A stretch of DNA of 64,000 nucleotides from Paenibacillus illinoisensis NBRC 15959 (GTDB lineage Bacteria; Bacillota; Bacilli; Paenibacillales; Paenibacillaceae), in NCBI RefSeq assembly GCF_004000925.1, contig NZ_BIME01000013.1, positions 62,001 to 126,000 of the forward strand, in the 5' to 3' direction. A model generated the notes under the pieces. That model saw only the letters and a list, made by a program, of their open reading frames with translations, was not told where the DNA came from and did not search any database. A program made the translations under genes and the position numbers. Shown one piece after another: positions 1-9,221 of this stretch (the first letter of the stretch is position 1; every line of letters starts with the position of its first letter).

Positions 1-152
1 GAATTCCCTATCATTTCGGGAAACTTGTCCGTGTTTCCCAGCACATAATCAATGATTTCCTGACTCCGATCTGTTTTTAGGGAGTAATCCTTCGAGCACA
101 TCTCAGCAAACTTCTCAACTAACGCCTCAACAGCGCGATCTGTAGTAAGCAT
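1..152 (-). CDS. N-terminal fragment of an unidentified protein, fourth gene of the MoxR/VWA operon
   Basis: A reading frame starts with ATG at 152-150, behind a strong AAGGAGG ribosome binding site, and runs off the left edge with about 50 codons visible and no stop. The fragment begins MLTTDRAVEALVEKFAEMC and looks helical and soluble. No domain can be recognised from it. It lies 48 bases after the VWA gene on the same strand, so it is probably the last visible member of that operon. In E. coli the comparable yehL-yehM-yehP genes are followed by yehQ (a SWIM zinc-finger protein). Whether this fragment corresponds to it cannot be told from the N-terminus. Confidence 0.7.
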   Translation of the reverse strand, partial: MLTTDRAVEALVEKFAEMCSKDYSLKTDRSQEIIDYVLGNTDKFPEMIGN

Positions 153-200
153 TACACATTCCTCCTTAAATTTTGAGTGAAAAACCTTGTTATTAACTCA

Positions 201-1391
201 TTACGTGATAATCTCGCCGATCCAGTCTGCGAGCTCGTTAGGGGTAATTGCGGCGACATGCGCTCCCATATTGGTTAAGGTTTGTGCGGCATGTTTGTTA
301 TAGACGGTATCCCCATTAAAATCGAGTGCAGTGAGCACAAGCAGTTTACAACCGGCATCTATAATATCCTTACACGCTTTATACATTTGTTGGATCGGAT
401 ATCCCTCTTCCAGATCACTTACAAGGATGTAGATCGTTTTGCCAGGATTATCAATCAAGGTCTCACCATAACGCAGAGCCTTGGTAATATGAGTGCCTCC
501 GCCGAGCTGTACACTCATGAGCACGTCAACCGGATCATCCAACCTGTCACTTAGATCAACAACCTGGGTATCAAATATAAACAAGTGGGTGCGCAGCGCA
601 TTCAACCGATAGAAGATACTAGCCATTACTGAGCTGTAAATGACCGAGTCCATCATGCTGCCGCTCTCGTCAACAGCAATGATGACGTTCCATTTATTAT
701 GCGGCTGGATATTACCGTCGAAATAAAGACGATCAATCACCAACCTGCGGTTAGTTCGATCAACATTTTTCAGATTCTTGGTAATGGTTCGTTTGAAATT
801 AAGATTACGCAGGGACTTTACGGAACTTGGTGTGTAACGGCTGCGTTTTCCCATGATGCTGGCTCTGGTCTGGGACTCCAGTTTACGCTGAAGGTCCTCA
901 ACTACAGTCCGTACGATCTCCTTCGCACTCCGCAGGACGTCCCCTTTCATTCGTCCTTTGAATTGCATGATGTTTTTCAGCAGGTTCATGTTGGGTTCGA
1001 GAGACTCAAGCAGTTTTTTGTCAGTTAACAGCTCCGTTAGACCATAACGATCCAGTGCCTGTTTCTCCAGCAGCTCCACGGTTGGCTTGGGGAATAATTC
1101 CCTGACCTTATGCAACCAGTTTGGAACCGTAAGATTAGAGGTGCCTCGTCCTCCTTCTTTTCGGTATCCCTGTTCTTCGCCATATTCCCGATTGTAGAGG
1201 TAACCCAGAATTTCATCGATTTCGGTATACTTGAAATGCTCCGCGTCGTATGCATCCGTATTCGATAACCCTTCTTCAGCAGATTCTCCCAAGATCAATC
1301 GCCATCGGTTCAGCGTTTCAGCCTGATTGGAATCAGGAAGGGACTTCAGGGGATCAGGAGTTCTCTCCCCTCTGTTCAGATCAGCTTCCAT
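201..1391 (-). CDS. VWA domain protein (YehP-like)
   Basis: A 396-residue protein with a C-terminal von Willebrand factor A domain. The metal-ion-dependent adhesion site is intact: DESGS at residues 241-245, a threonine in GGGT at 297-300, and an aspartate in SDLEEG near 326. The first 230 residues are charged and helical with no recognisable domain. There is no signal peptide or membrane segment, so it should be cytoplasmic. Its start overlaps the end of the DUF5682 gene by 16 bases, which implies translational coupling. VWA proteins of this type usually work with a MoxR AAA ATPase, here encoded two genes upstream. The order MoxR-DUF5682-VWA matches E. coli yehL-yehM-yehP. The cellular role is unknown. 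Confidence 0.88.
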   Translation of the reverse strand: MEADLNRGERTPDPLKSLPDSNQAETLNRWRLILGESAEEGLSNTDAYDAEHFKYTEIDEILGYLYNREYGEEQGYRKEGGRGTSNLTVPNWLHKVRELFPKPTVELLEKQALDRYGLTELLTDKKLLESLEPNMNLLKNIMQFKGRMKGDVLRSAKEIVRTVVEDLQRKLESQTRASIMGKRSRYTPSSVKSLRNLNFKRTITKNLKNVDRTNRRLVIDRLYFDGNIQPHNKWNVIIAVDESGSMMDSVIYSSVMASIFYRLNALRTHLFIFDTQVVDLSDRLDDPVDVLMSVQLGGGTHITKALRYGETLIDNPGKTIYILVSDLEEGYPIQQMYKACKDIIDAGCKLLVLTALDFNGDTVYNKHAAQTLTNMGAHVAAITPNELADWIGEIIT

Positions 1392-3790
1392 GTCTCAAAC
1401 TCCTTCCGGATGGCTTCATCCCAGGATTTCACCTGAATCAGTGTGTGTTCGTCGATCCCCGGTATCGCCATCTCTTCAGGTTGAACCTGATGCAGCTTCG
1501 CAACCCGATCCGCAATCAGTGTTGTCTCCATAGGTGTAAAGTAGGTGAATGCAAGCCTTAGTTCCGGGATCATCAACATAAATTCATCATGATCCAGCTG
1601 CTCTATCATGTAATTCAGCTCGGATAACAGCTGATCTTCATATAAAAATGCGTCTCGTGCCACGGAAAACACGCCCTGTAAATACAGCGCTGTCTGCCGC
1701 ATTTGATCCGGCGTTCCGCGAATGTATCCCCGAGCACGATCAACGATCTCTTCCCTTGACCGATCACCAAGTCCCGAGGAAATGGCCAGGCATACACCTT
1801 CGAGTTGAGCCGGAAGGTTGTGATCTGCCAGCAGCTCATTCAGATGAGCTCTGAAGGTTTCATCGCGGTAACGTTCTTCGGAAGATTCCGCCAGCATCGC
1901 GAGCAGCTTCAGCCCCTGTATAACAGGCTGATGCTCATCAGGATTCGTTCTCGCGAGCTGAAGCAATTTGTCCACTGCGTTATTGTAGGCTTCGGCAACC
2001 AGCTCGGGAAGATGGCTGTCATCCGACAATCCAAGTAATCTTCGGTGCTGGTGAATTCGGTCCAGAATGTGCAGACTCCCGCATAGGGATAGGAAATTTC
2101 CATCTTTCCTCAGTGCTAAGCGGACCTGATCATACAATTGCGCTGCTGTATCCTGTAAACCCATAAGCAGAGCCTGGAGCATGGATCTAGCAAGCTCACC
2201 GCTATGATGATCCGGAATATCCTGCATGTGTTCTGCCATTTTTCGGGTTGCCGCTTCCTGAATGGTACCACCATAGAGTGAATTTTCGATTAATCTTGCT
2301 TCAATCCTTGATGAATAGGTATAGACCCAGGTTTCCCTGACCAAATTCATATCTCGCTGGGCAATCCAGTCTGGTCCGGATTGACGTTTCGCGAATTCGG
2401 GAACCAGATAGGTAATGCATTGGAACAATTGACTAAGCTGCCGATGCCCTGGTTTGGCATATAGATCAAGGACCTTCTTGTGCTGACCAGTCGTACGAAT
2501 CTGCAGCTTCGATACCGCACAGCGGGCTTTGAAATCCTCAACAATCGGAATGTTGAATGAATTGGGGGCCACACTTCCTATGGCATCTCCGGTCAGAAGA
2601 AGCTGGAGCTCTTGCAGCGGTTTTTCTGTAGCCAGTGTAAGCTCACCTTTGACAAAGGAAGATGTTGCCGCGTCCATCAGTTCATAGACTCCGCCTTCTT
2701 TTTTATCCCGAAGCGCTGCAAGCCCCTGAACCATGCTGTATGCCTCAATCGCGTCACTGGTCGATACGTGCTCATGGCCCTTACGGAGTGCACGTGTAAG
2801 CTTGGACAGCAGATTTACTGCCGTTACGTTGTATGCGGTACTTTTCTTGCGGAGCAGCTCGCTCCATATCATGTCGTAGTAATTCACATATGGCATTCCA
2901 CTCGCGTAACCATTCAGACGGTCCGCTTCTGCAAAGGTGTACACCATGGGATACATCTGCTGATGCACCGAATTCCTGGTTTCAGAGCTTATATTCTTCT
3001 TCCCAGGCTTCTCTGAAGACTTCTGCGAAGCCAAGTCTGTTTCCAAGCCCAGTAGCCCGTACGTATGGAATCCACCTGTAATGACGAGCACGCGATCATA
3101 TTTCAAGGAAGCCTCACGTATGCAGCTTCGCATGTGTTCTTCTCTCGCAAGGTCACCGGAACGGTGTAACCGATCAGCTGTGTAACACATACGAGATAAC
3201 GTACAATAAGTGAACACATCCTTTACAAATTCCTGTGTGGATTTCTCCAAGCCACCGATCTCAAACACTTTCTCCCATAGCTCGTCGAAGCTGCGGCAGT
3301 TCATTTTTTGACACAAACGGTTGATAAAATCCGAACTGGCCAGCAGCGTTTCATCCTGAACAGATATTTCATGCTGTTCCGCTTTCTCCTTGTTGGCGAA
3401 ATGATAGTAATCGAGATCAATGAACTGTGCAGGAATGCCAAGCCTCGATGCCTCCCGTAACGCTACATATTCTGGGGAATAACGCAGCATCGGATAATAA
3501 CACGCCGCGCGGTCATCCTCGCTCTCATAGGTATAATACAAACTGACTGGAGGGATCGTTGCTTCATCAGCCAACACGGAGAGAAATGGATTCCCGCTCT
3601 CGGGTCCTTCGATCAGAATACTGTCCGGCTTGTATTCCTCAATCAATTGCAACAAATGATAAGAGCAAACCGGGCTATGGTGCCTTATAGGAAAATAAAC
3701 CGTACCATTATTCAGGTTATACACCTGAGACTCAAAGAGGGGTTGTAACTGGGTAACATCCGGCTCCACTTGTGGCGCTACCCGATCCAT
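1376..3790 (-). CDS. DUF5682-family protein (YehM-like)
   Basis: A large soluble protein of about 804 residues and unknown function. Near the N-terminus it carries FPIRHHSPVCSYHLL followed by an ILIEGPE segment, the pattern I associate with the DUF5682/YehM family found beside MoxR and VWA genes. The rest is mostly helical. A TTG at 3817 would add nine residues, but the ATG at 3790-3788 is better placed behind GAGGAG and is chosen here. This start overlaps the end of the MoxR gene by 13 bases, and the stop overlaps the VWA start, so the three genes form one coupled unit. No catalytic motif was recognised. The N-terminal histidines (RHH) are candidates for a functional site, which is inference. 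Confidence 0.82.
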   Translation of the reverse strand: MDRVAPQVEPDVTQLQPLFESQVYNLNNGTVYFPIRHHSPVCSYHLLQLIEEYKPDSILIEGPESGNPFLSVLADEATIPPVSLYYTYESEDDRAACYYPMLRYSPEYVALREASRLGIPAQFIDLDYYHFANKEKAEQHEISVQDETLLASSDFINRLCQKMNCRSFDELWEKVFEIGGLEKSTQEFVKDVFTYCTLSRMCYTADRLHRSGDLAREEHMRSCIREASLKYDRVLVITGGFHTYGLLGLETDLASQKSSEKPGKKNISSETRNSVHQQMYPMVYTFAEADRLNGYASGMPYVNYYDMIWSELLRKKSTAYNVTAVNLLSKLTRALRKGHEHVSTSDAIEAYSMVQGLAALRDKKEGGVYELMDAATSSFVKGELTLATEKPLQELQLLLTGDAIGSVAPNSFNIPIVEDFKARCAVSKLQIRTTGQHKKVLDLYAKPGHRQLSQLFQCITYLVPEFAKRQSGPDWIAQRDMNLVRETWVYTYSSRIEARLIENSLYGGTIQEAATRKMAEHMQDIPDHHSGELARSMLQALLMGLQDTAAQLYDQVRLALRKDGNFLSLCGSLHILDRIHQHRRLLGLSDDSHLPELVAEAYNNAVDKLLQLARTNPDEHQPVIQGLKLLAMLAESSEERYRDETFRAHLNELLADHNLPAQLEGVCLAISSGLGDRSREEIVDRARGYIRGTPDQMRQTALYLQGVFSVARDAFLYEDQLLSELNYMIEQLDHDEFMLMIPELRLAFTYFTPMETTLIADRVAKLHQVQPEEMAIPGIDEHTLIQVKSWDEAIRKEFETWKLI

Positions 3791-4878
3791 TTTTTCTCCT
3801 CGTAATAGTCCTTCCAAATTCCCTCTTCTTTGGAGCGCTCCTTAACAACCTTGGAGAAGTAGGCTTTGAGAACGGACAGATCCTTGTCATTTTCCTTGGC
3901 AATGGTTCCAAGCATGTTCTGAACCAGGCGATCCAATGCAATTCCCTTATCCTCGTAATAATATGAAGTCATTGCACTCTGTACGTATACGGAAACGGCT
4001 TCTGCAGTACTCATCGAAGCTTGGGGCGTGTCCAGCTTGTATCCCTCGCGGCTCATGCCTGTACGCAGCTCCATGAATGTCGTGGCAAGAAGCTCGACCA
4101 CATCCGGATTAATTTCAATATCAATATCGCTATGTAATAAAAGGCTTCGTGCCTGGGATTCAATAATTTTCGCTTCCATCTTCACACTGCTGATCGGCTT
4201 GATCGTTTCGAAGTTGAAACGGCGTTTCAGCGCACCACTCATCTCGTTAACACCCTTATCACGAATATTCGCTGTAGCAATAACGTTAAACCCCGGCTTG
4301 GCAAACAGCACGCCACCATCGAGCTCAGGAATACTCATGACTTTGTCGCTTAGAATACTGATCAGACTATCCTGTGCTTCAGCGGGACAACGTGTAATCT
4401 CTTCGAAACGGGTGATGATGCCTTTCTTCATGCCGCTGTATAACGGGGCTGGAACAAGAGCCTCTTCCGATGGACCTTTATCAAGCAGCATCGCATAGTT
4501 CCAAGAATACTTGATCATGTCCTCCGTTGTGCCTGCCGTACCTTGAATGGTGTTCAGACTGGTTCCCGAGATCGCAGCTGTCAGCAGCTCACTGAGCATC
4601 GTCTTCGCTGTTCCCGGTTCTCCCACCAGCATTAAGCCGCGATTGCCCGCCAGCGTTACCACCGCACGTTCAATTAAGACGTCATTCCCATAAAATTTAC
4701 GAGTAATCGGAATTTCTTCTCCATCCAACATGGCGGGTTTGTCCCTGCCAATAATAAAATCTCGGACATATGCTGGAGATAATAGCCAGTTGGGGGGCCG
4801 TTTTCCCTTGTCTTCCTCCCGAAGTGCGCGTAATTCAGTTTCATATAATGTTTCAGCCGGCGGCTTAAGTATTTCCAT
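3778..4878 (-). CDS. MoxR-type AAA+ ATPase (YehL-like)
   Basis: A 366-residue AAA+ ATPase of the MoxR group. Walker A is GEPGTAKT at residues 86-93. The Walker B region is ITRFEE near 155-160, with glutamate where many relatives have aspartate. A sensor-1 type segment (VIATANIRD) and an arginine-rich stretch (LKRRFNFE) follow. MoxR ATPases are thought to remodel or load cofactors into partner proteins, commonly together with a VWA protein. The gene starts with ATG behind AAGGAG and is the first gene of the operon. The 300 bases upstream hold its presumed promoter and the terminator of the next gene. Confidence in the class is high; the substrate is unknown. Confidence 0.9.
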   Translation of the reverse strand: MEILKPPAETLYETELRALREEDKGKRPPNWLLSPAYVRDFIIGRDKPAMLDGEEIPITRKFYGNDVLIERAVVTLAGNRGLMLVGEPGTAKTMLSELLTAAISGTSLNTIQGTAGTTEDMIKYSWNYAMLLDKGPSEEALVPAPLYSGMKKGIITRFEEITRCPAEAQDSLISILSDKVMSIPELDGGVLFAKPGFNVIATANIRDKGVNEMSGALKRRFNFETIKPISSVKMEAKIIESQARSLLLHSDIDIEINPDVVELLATTFMELRTGMSREGYKLDTPQASMSTAEAVSVYVQSAMTSYYYEDKGIALDRLVQNMLGTIAKENDKDLSVLKAYFSKVVKERSKEEGIWKDYYEEKKWIG

Positions 4879-5092
4879 CGTTATCCTTAATCTCCTTCCA
4901 CAAAACAGATCGTATGTTCTTATTCCTCTTATTTTATCACAGTGGTTCTTGAACCACCTTAGAAACCGGGAAAAATGGTTGAAACGTCCCTCTTATCAGA
5001 ACTCTGAACTAAGTCTATGGACATGGAATATAGCGCATTTATGTATTCATTAGACGACTAATACCCGTATTGAATCTATCAATAAATAGACA

Positions 5093-5124
5093 AATAAAAA
5101 AACACAGACCGCCGGCCTGTGTTA
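5093..5124 (-). terminator. Rho-independent terminator of the aldo/keto reductase gene
   Basis: The arms ACACAG (5102-5107) and CTGTGT (5117-5122) form a hairpin with a GC-rich loop. On the minus strand a run of T follows at 5101-5093. It lies about 55 bases past the stop of the aldo/keto reductase gene. The rest of the 300-base gap (4879-5178) shows only AT-rich promoter-like sequence for the MoxR operon. Confidence 0.75.
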
Positions 5125-5178
5125 CGTTCTCGTTTAAGAAAAAATGTTCCGCTAATAGGCAATCCATATGTCTCCTGC

Positions 5179-6156
5179 CTACATTCTTCTTCCACAGGAC
5201 GCTGAATATAGCTCATACCATTCATGTCGTGTTAGTTCAATCCGGGTAGCATCACGGCAGGCTCGGATACGTTCCGGCCGAATTGAACCAATCACAGGTT
5301 GAATGCCCGCGGGATGTTTCATTAACCAAGCGAGTACAATGGATTCAGCCGTTACGCCCCGTTCCCTGGCAATCTTATTCACGACCTGGACGGTATGTTC
5401 TATCTCGGGTCTCTGACCTTCGACTACCCTGCCCGTAAATCTACCTTGCGCAAGTGGCCCCCAAGCCTGCAGCTGGATATTCTCGGCCTGACAATACTCC
5501 ATCGTACCATAAGGGAAGACTTGCTCCTTGGCTTGTGGACGGTTCACGGTAACCCCCGCTTCCACAAATCCGATTTTGTCCAAACTCATCTCGAGCTGGT
5601 TCACGATAAGAGGCACCGAACTATTGAGCTGCAGCAGACGAATCTGTTCCGAACCCATGTTGGATACACCAAAATGTCTGACTTTTCCGGATTGATGGAG
5701 TTTCGCCAGTGCTTCACCAATCTCCTGAGGGTGTGCGAGAGGGTCAGGACGATGAAGTAACAGAATGTCAAGGTACTCCACGCCAAGCCGAGATAAAATA
5801 CCGTCAACACTCGCTTGAATATGTGCACCGGATGTATCGTAGCGCTGCGGACCCTCGTCTTCCAGAGCAAGACGTATGCCGCATTTGGATTGAATGATGA
5901 TTTGATCTCGCAATCCCTTTTTCTCTGACAGAATTCGTCCAAATACATTCTCTGCTTTGCCACGTGTATAGATATCAGCCAGATCATAATGATTAATGCC
6001 GATCTCAAGAGCTGCCTCAACGGCCTGGTGACCTTCGTGTACTAGATCATCGGTGATGGGAAGTCCGTCCCACTCGCCTCCAAATCGCATACAACCTAAT
6101 ACAAGCGGACTTGCTGGAATCCGGTGACGGTTCAGAGGAAGCCGTGTTTCATTCAT
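5179..6156 (-). CDS. Aldo/keto reductase (YdhF-like)
   Basis: A 325-residue NADPH-dependent aldo/keto reductase of the TIM-barrel superfamily. The catalytic tetrad can be placed: Asp and Tyr in DLADIYTRG, Lys in QSKCGIR, and His in LLLHRPDP. The N-terminal VLGCMRFGG and C-terminal GSIRPERI segments fit the family's cofactor-binding ends. The physiological substrate is unknown; enzymes of this type reduce small aldehydes and ketones in the cytoplasm. The gene is transcribed alone, with a terminator downstream and the P450 gene diverging from it. The gap between them (6157-6445) contains no gene I can support. Confidence 0.9.
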   Translation of the reverse strand: MNETRLPLNRHRIPASPLVLGCMRFGGEWDGLPITDDLVHEGHQAVEAALEIGINHYDLADIYTRGKAENVFGRILSEKKGLRDQIIIQSKCGIRLALEDEGPQRYDTSGAHIQASVDGILSRLGVEYLDILLLHRPDPLAHPQEIGEALAKLHQSGKVRHFGVSNMGSEQIRLLQLNSSVPLIVNQLEMSLDKIGFVEAGVTVNRPQAKEQVFPYGTMEYCQAENIQLQAWGPLAQGRFTGRVVEGQRPEIEHTVQVVNKIARERGVTAESIVLAWLMKHPAGIQPVIGSIRPERIRACRDATRIELTRHEWYELYSASCGRRM

Positions 6157-6445
6157 GATAGATTGCTCCTTACTTAGAAATTTTCACTAGTATTGATTCA
6201 CTACTGCTTCTCTCTTCAGTCTGAATTTTCCTTCTCCTTCCAATAAAATCTTCCTCTCCATGGATATGTCTTCTTCTCGGCTCCTCTTCAGGAAAACCGA
6301 TTTCAATGAAAACAAGGTTTCTACGCTCTTCATATTGAATATATAGAGGGTGCAGGCTTTAGGTATCAAGCCGCAGAAGCATACATATGATCCTTTTAGC
6401 AAAGGACTTCATATTTGAGCTCTTGGATGAGAGGAGAGAATTGAA

Positions 6446-7636
6446 TTGAATACGAATGAAACGTCACAAACGGCATTCTTTACCAAGGAATTCACTCAAA
6501 ACCCCTACCCCGTGTACGAAAAGTTGAGAGAGACAGACCCTGTTTTCAAGGTCATGTTTCCTCATGGCGAGTTCGGATGGATTATAACCCGGTATGAGGA
6601 TGCGGTCGAAGTACTCAAGGATCAACGCTTCAGTAAGGATGTAGCCAAACGATATGGACCCGAAAATCAAACGGTTTTTGTGAATAACATGCTATTTTCC
6701 GACCCGCCGGATCACCGCCGCCTGAGAGGACTTGTACAGAAAGCGTTCACGCCCAAATTGGTTGCGGATATGAGAAGCCACATTCAGGACATCGCCGATG
6801 ATCTGCTGAACAAAGTAGGCTCCAGAGATAAAATGAATTTGATTGATGAGTATGCCTTTCCACTTCCGATTATTGTCATTAGTGAGATTCTGGGTGTACC
6901 TGTTGAGGATCAGGACAAGTTCCGCGTATGGTCCAATTCTATCATTGATGCGTCGAGTTCGGATCACGCGGAGATGTTTGAACAGCATGCGAAAGAGTTT
7001 ACCGAGTACCTGACCGACTGGTTTGCCAAAGTGCGCGAGAATCCAGGTAAAGACCTGATAAGCCAGCTTGTGATCGCAGAGGAATCCGGACAACAACTCA
7101 CTGAAAATGAATTACTTGGTGTTATCTCCCTGCTTATTATTGCTGGCCATGAAACCACGGTTAATTTGATTGGCAATGGTGTATTGGCCCTTCTTGAACA
7201 CCCTGAGCAGCGTGATCTGCTGATTCAGAAGCCGGAGCTTATCCATAATGCAGTTGAAGAGATGCTGCGGTACAATGGCCCTGTTGAATTCAGTACGTCA
7301 CGATGGGCGCTGGAGGATGTTGAATTCCGTGGACAGAACATTGCCAAAGGTGAGCTTGTGATTGTGGCGCTTGATTCTGCCAATCGGGATACTGAAAAAT
7401 TCAAGGATGCCGATATCTTCGACATAACAAGGGAGAAAAGCCAGCATCTCGCTTTTGGTAAAGGCATTCATCTCTGTCTTGGAGCGCCTCTGGCACGTCT
7501 GGAAGGCGAAATCGCCATCAGTACATTGCTAGCCCGTTATCCTAAGATACAGCTTCAGACGGATGTTACTGAACTGGAGTGGAGACCCGGCATGATTGTT
7601 CGGGGACTGAAGGAACTCCCGGTTCAACTTAAATAA
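6446..7636 (+). CDS. Cytochrome P450 (CYP107-like)
   Basis: A soluble bacterial cytochrome P450 of 396 residues. The I-helix oxygen-activation motif AGHETT is at residues 233-238. The ExxR motif lies in EEMLRY at 271-276. The heme-binding loop is FGKGIHLCLG, with the axial cysteine near 344. Length and motifs fit the CYP107-type enzymes of Bacillus that hydroxylate fatty acids or secondary metabolites using external ferredoxin/flavodoxin. The start is TTG at 6446, placed behind GAGGAGAG. No redox partner gene is adjacent. The next gene, 41 bases downstream on the same strand, encodes a small membrane protein and may be cotranscribed. Confidence 0.92.
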   Translation: MNTNETSQTAFFTKEFTQNPYPVYEKLRETDPVFKVMFPHGEFGWIITRYEDAVEVLKDQRFSKDVAKRYGPENQTVFVNNMLFSDPPDHRRLRGLVQKAFTPKLVADMRSHIQDIADDLLNKVGSRDKMNLIDEYAFPLPIIVISEILGVPVEDQDKFRVWSNSIIDASSSDHAEMFEQHAKEFTEYLTDWFAKVRENPGKDLISQLVIAEESGQQLTENELLGVISLLIIAGHETTVNLIGNGVLALLEHPEQRDLLIQKPELIHNAVEEMLRYNGPVEFSTSRWALEDVEFRGQNIAKGELVIVALDSANRDTEKFKDADIFDITREKSQHLAFGKGIHLCLGAPLARLEGEIAISTLLARYPKIQLQTDVTELEWRPGMIVRGLKELPVQLK

Positions 7637-7677
7637 TAAAATGATTCACACGTAATGAAAGAGAGGCACTCTACATC

Positions 7678-8037
7678 ATGGAAATCAACACCATTTTTTT
7701 AATTGTTGTATTACTTCTAATTGTAATACTACTCACCAGAGTAATTAGTCTGCAAAGCCAACTGAATGAACTTAAACGGGATGTGGAACGCATTGAGAAT
7801 GGTGCTGGCATAACGCAACGAACGTCACGTTCCTCAGTGGATTATCCTGTTTCATCATCCACCCAGTCATCTTCGTCCGAACATCCAACGGAGTTGTCAG
7901 AGCTGGATCAGGAATTGACCCTAATGATTCAACAAGGCAATAAGATCAAGGCCATCAAAAAGCTTCGTGAAGCCAGAAACCTTTCTCTTAAAGAAGCCAA
8001 AGATTATGTAGACGCATTAGATCGTACTTCATCCTGA
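7678..8037 (+). CDS. Membrane-anchored protein with an L7/L12 C-terminal-like domain
   Basis: A 119-residue protein with three parts. Residues about 5-21 form a single hydrophobic membrane segment. Residues 23-42 look like a short coiled coil (LQSQLNELKRDVERIE), followed by a Ser-rich linker to about residue 72. Residues 77-115 resemble the C-terminal domain of ribosomal protein L7/L12 (KIKAIKKLREARNLSLKEAKDYV). Small proteins of this architecture occur in Bacillales and have no settled role; they are not ribosomal L7/L12. It follows the P450 gene by 41 bases on the same strand. Its start has GAGAGG upstream. Confidence 0.8.
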   Translation: MEINTIFLIVVLLLIVILLTRVISLQSQLNELKRDVERIENGAGITQRTSRSSVDYPVSSSTQSSSSEHPTELSELDQELTLMIQQGNKIKAIKKLREARNLSLKEAKDYVDALDRTSS

Positions 8038-8120
8038 TCTGCTTGCTTGTTAACTCTTGAAGCCGATGCTGCTAACATAGCATCCGCAACGTGGTGACAA
8101 ATATAAAATTGGAGAGCAAA

Positions 8121-8164
8121 GACAAAAAAAGAGGCCCTGTGTACGACTGGCCTCTTTCTCTTTA
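8121..8164. terminator. Bidirectional terminator between converging genes
   Basis: A nine-base-pair stem, AAAGAGGCC (8128-8136) against GGCCTCTTT (8149-8157), has A-rich sequence on its left and T-rich sequence on its right. It can stop transcription from both the small membrane protein gene and the SDR gene that converges on it. Confidence 0.8.
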
Positions 8165-8171
8165 TGCGATA

Positions 8172-8927
8172 TTATTGTGCAGTTACTGCGCCGTCAATCG
8201 GATACACAGCACCATTGATATATGGAGCTTCATCACCAAGCAGGAAGGCAACGAGATTCGCGATCTCTTCCGGCTTACCAAGACGTCCGGATGGAATGCT
8301 GTCCACGGTTGCTTTGAATACTTCCGGGTTGTCCTTGCCGAATTGAATGACCATTGGCGTCTCGATTGTTCCTGGTGCAATCGCATTGACACGAATATTG
8401 TCTTTGCCGTACTCAATGGCAGCTGTACGAGTCAGACCAACTACGCCGTGCTTGGTAGCCGCGTAAGGAGCAACTGCCGGAACACCGACAATACCTGCCG
8501 TTGAAGCCGTGTTCAGAATGGCACCGCCACCCGTTTTCAGCATTTCAGTGATGACATATTTCAGTCCATAAAATACGCTTCTAAGGTTAATATCGATAAT
8601 CTGGTCGAACTGCTCAATTGTGTGTTCGATGAGCTTAATACCAGGCCCTGCGATCCCTGCGTTGTTGAAGAACATATCGATTCGTCCGAACTCTTCAACG
8701 GTTTTTTTGACATAATTCTCAACGTCACTCGCCTTGCTAACATCGGCCTGTACGAAAATGGCTTTGGCACCAAGCTTCTCAATCTGCTTCACTGTTGCTA
8801 GACCAGTCTCCTCGACGAGATCAACAACCACAATGGATGCGCCCTTTTCTGCCAGCTTCAGTGCAGCTGCTTGACCCAATCCACTTCCTGCTCCGGTAAT
8901 AATGGCTACTTTACCTGTGTGACTCAT
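8172..8927 (-). CDS. Short-chain dehydrogenase/reductase
   Basis: A classical SDR of 251 residues. The cofactor loop TGAGSGLG is at residues 11-18, with Asp36 at the end of the second strand suggesting NAD rather than NADP. NNAG lies at 88-91. The catalytic triad Ser142, Tyr155 and Lys159 (YAATK) is intact. The C-terminal pattern GxxxPxDGA fits glucose 1-dehydrogenase/3-oxoacyl reductase-like members. The substrate cannot be inferred. The gene starts with ATG behind GGAGGAG and appears monocistronic, with a terminator directly downstream. Confidence 0.9.
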   Translation of the reverse strand: MSHTGKVAIITGAGSGLGQAAALKLAEKGASIVVVDLVEETGLATVKQIEKLGAKAIFVQADVSKASDVENYVKKTVEEFGRIDMFFNNAGIAGPGIKLIEHTIEQFDQIIDINLRSVFYGLKYVITEMLKTGGGAILNTASTAGIVGVPAVAPYAATKHGVVGLTRTAAIEYGKDNIRVNAIAPGTIETPMVIQFGKDNPEVFKATVDSIPSGRLGKPEEIANLVAFLLGDEAPYINGAVYPIDGAVTAQ

Positions 8928-9135
8928 TCTGATCTCCTCCAGTTGTGTTAGTCATCTTGTCATCGGATCGGCTCATTGCGATAAAATGTAATTCAACAAT
9001 TTGCGACATATGTAGGTTAAATCTGACATAAATCCTGCCTGACTTTATCTATTTTAATGGACTTACGACATAAAAACAAACCATATCATATGAGTACATA
9101 CCATGATTTGGATCACAACCTTGCCATCTCGGGAA

Positions 9136-9171
9136 GGAGAGGATTCACCATTCGGTGAATTTTCGCTCTCC
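9136..9171 (-). terminator. Possible terminator hairpin after the pyruvate oxidase-like gene
   Basis: A two-part stem combines GGAGAG (9136-9141) with CTCTCC (9166-9171) outside, and ATTCACC (9143-9149) with GGTGAAT (9154-9160) inside. On the minus strand no clear T run follows, so termination is uncertain. The rest of the 8928-9221 gap shows no gene. Confidence 0.4.
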
Positions 9172-9221
9172 ATTCATGTGAGATGTACTATAGAGCAAGT
9201 AGATTACGCATTACACGCACA

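Noticed and set aside
6187..6402. 71-codon minus-strand frame before the P450 gene
   Set aside because: It starts with TTG, has no ribosome binding site and resembles no family; it lies in the divergent promoter region.
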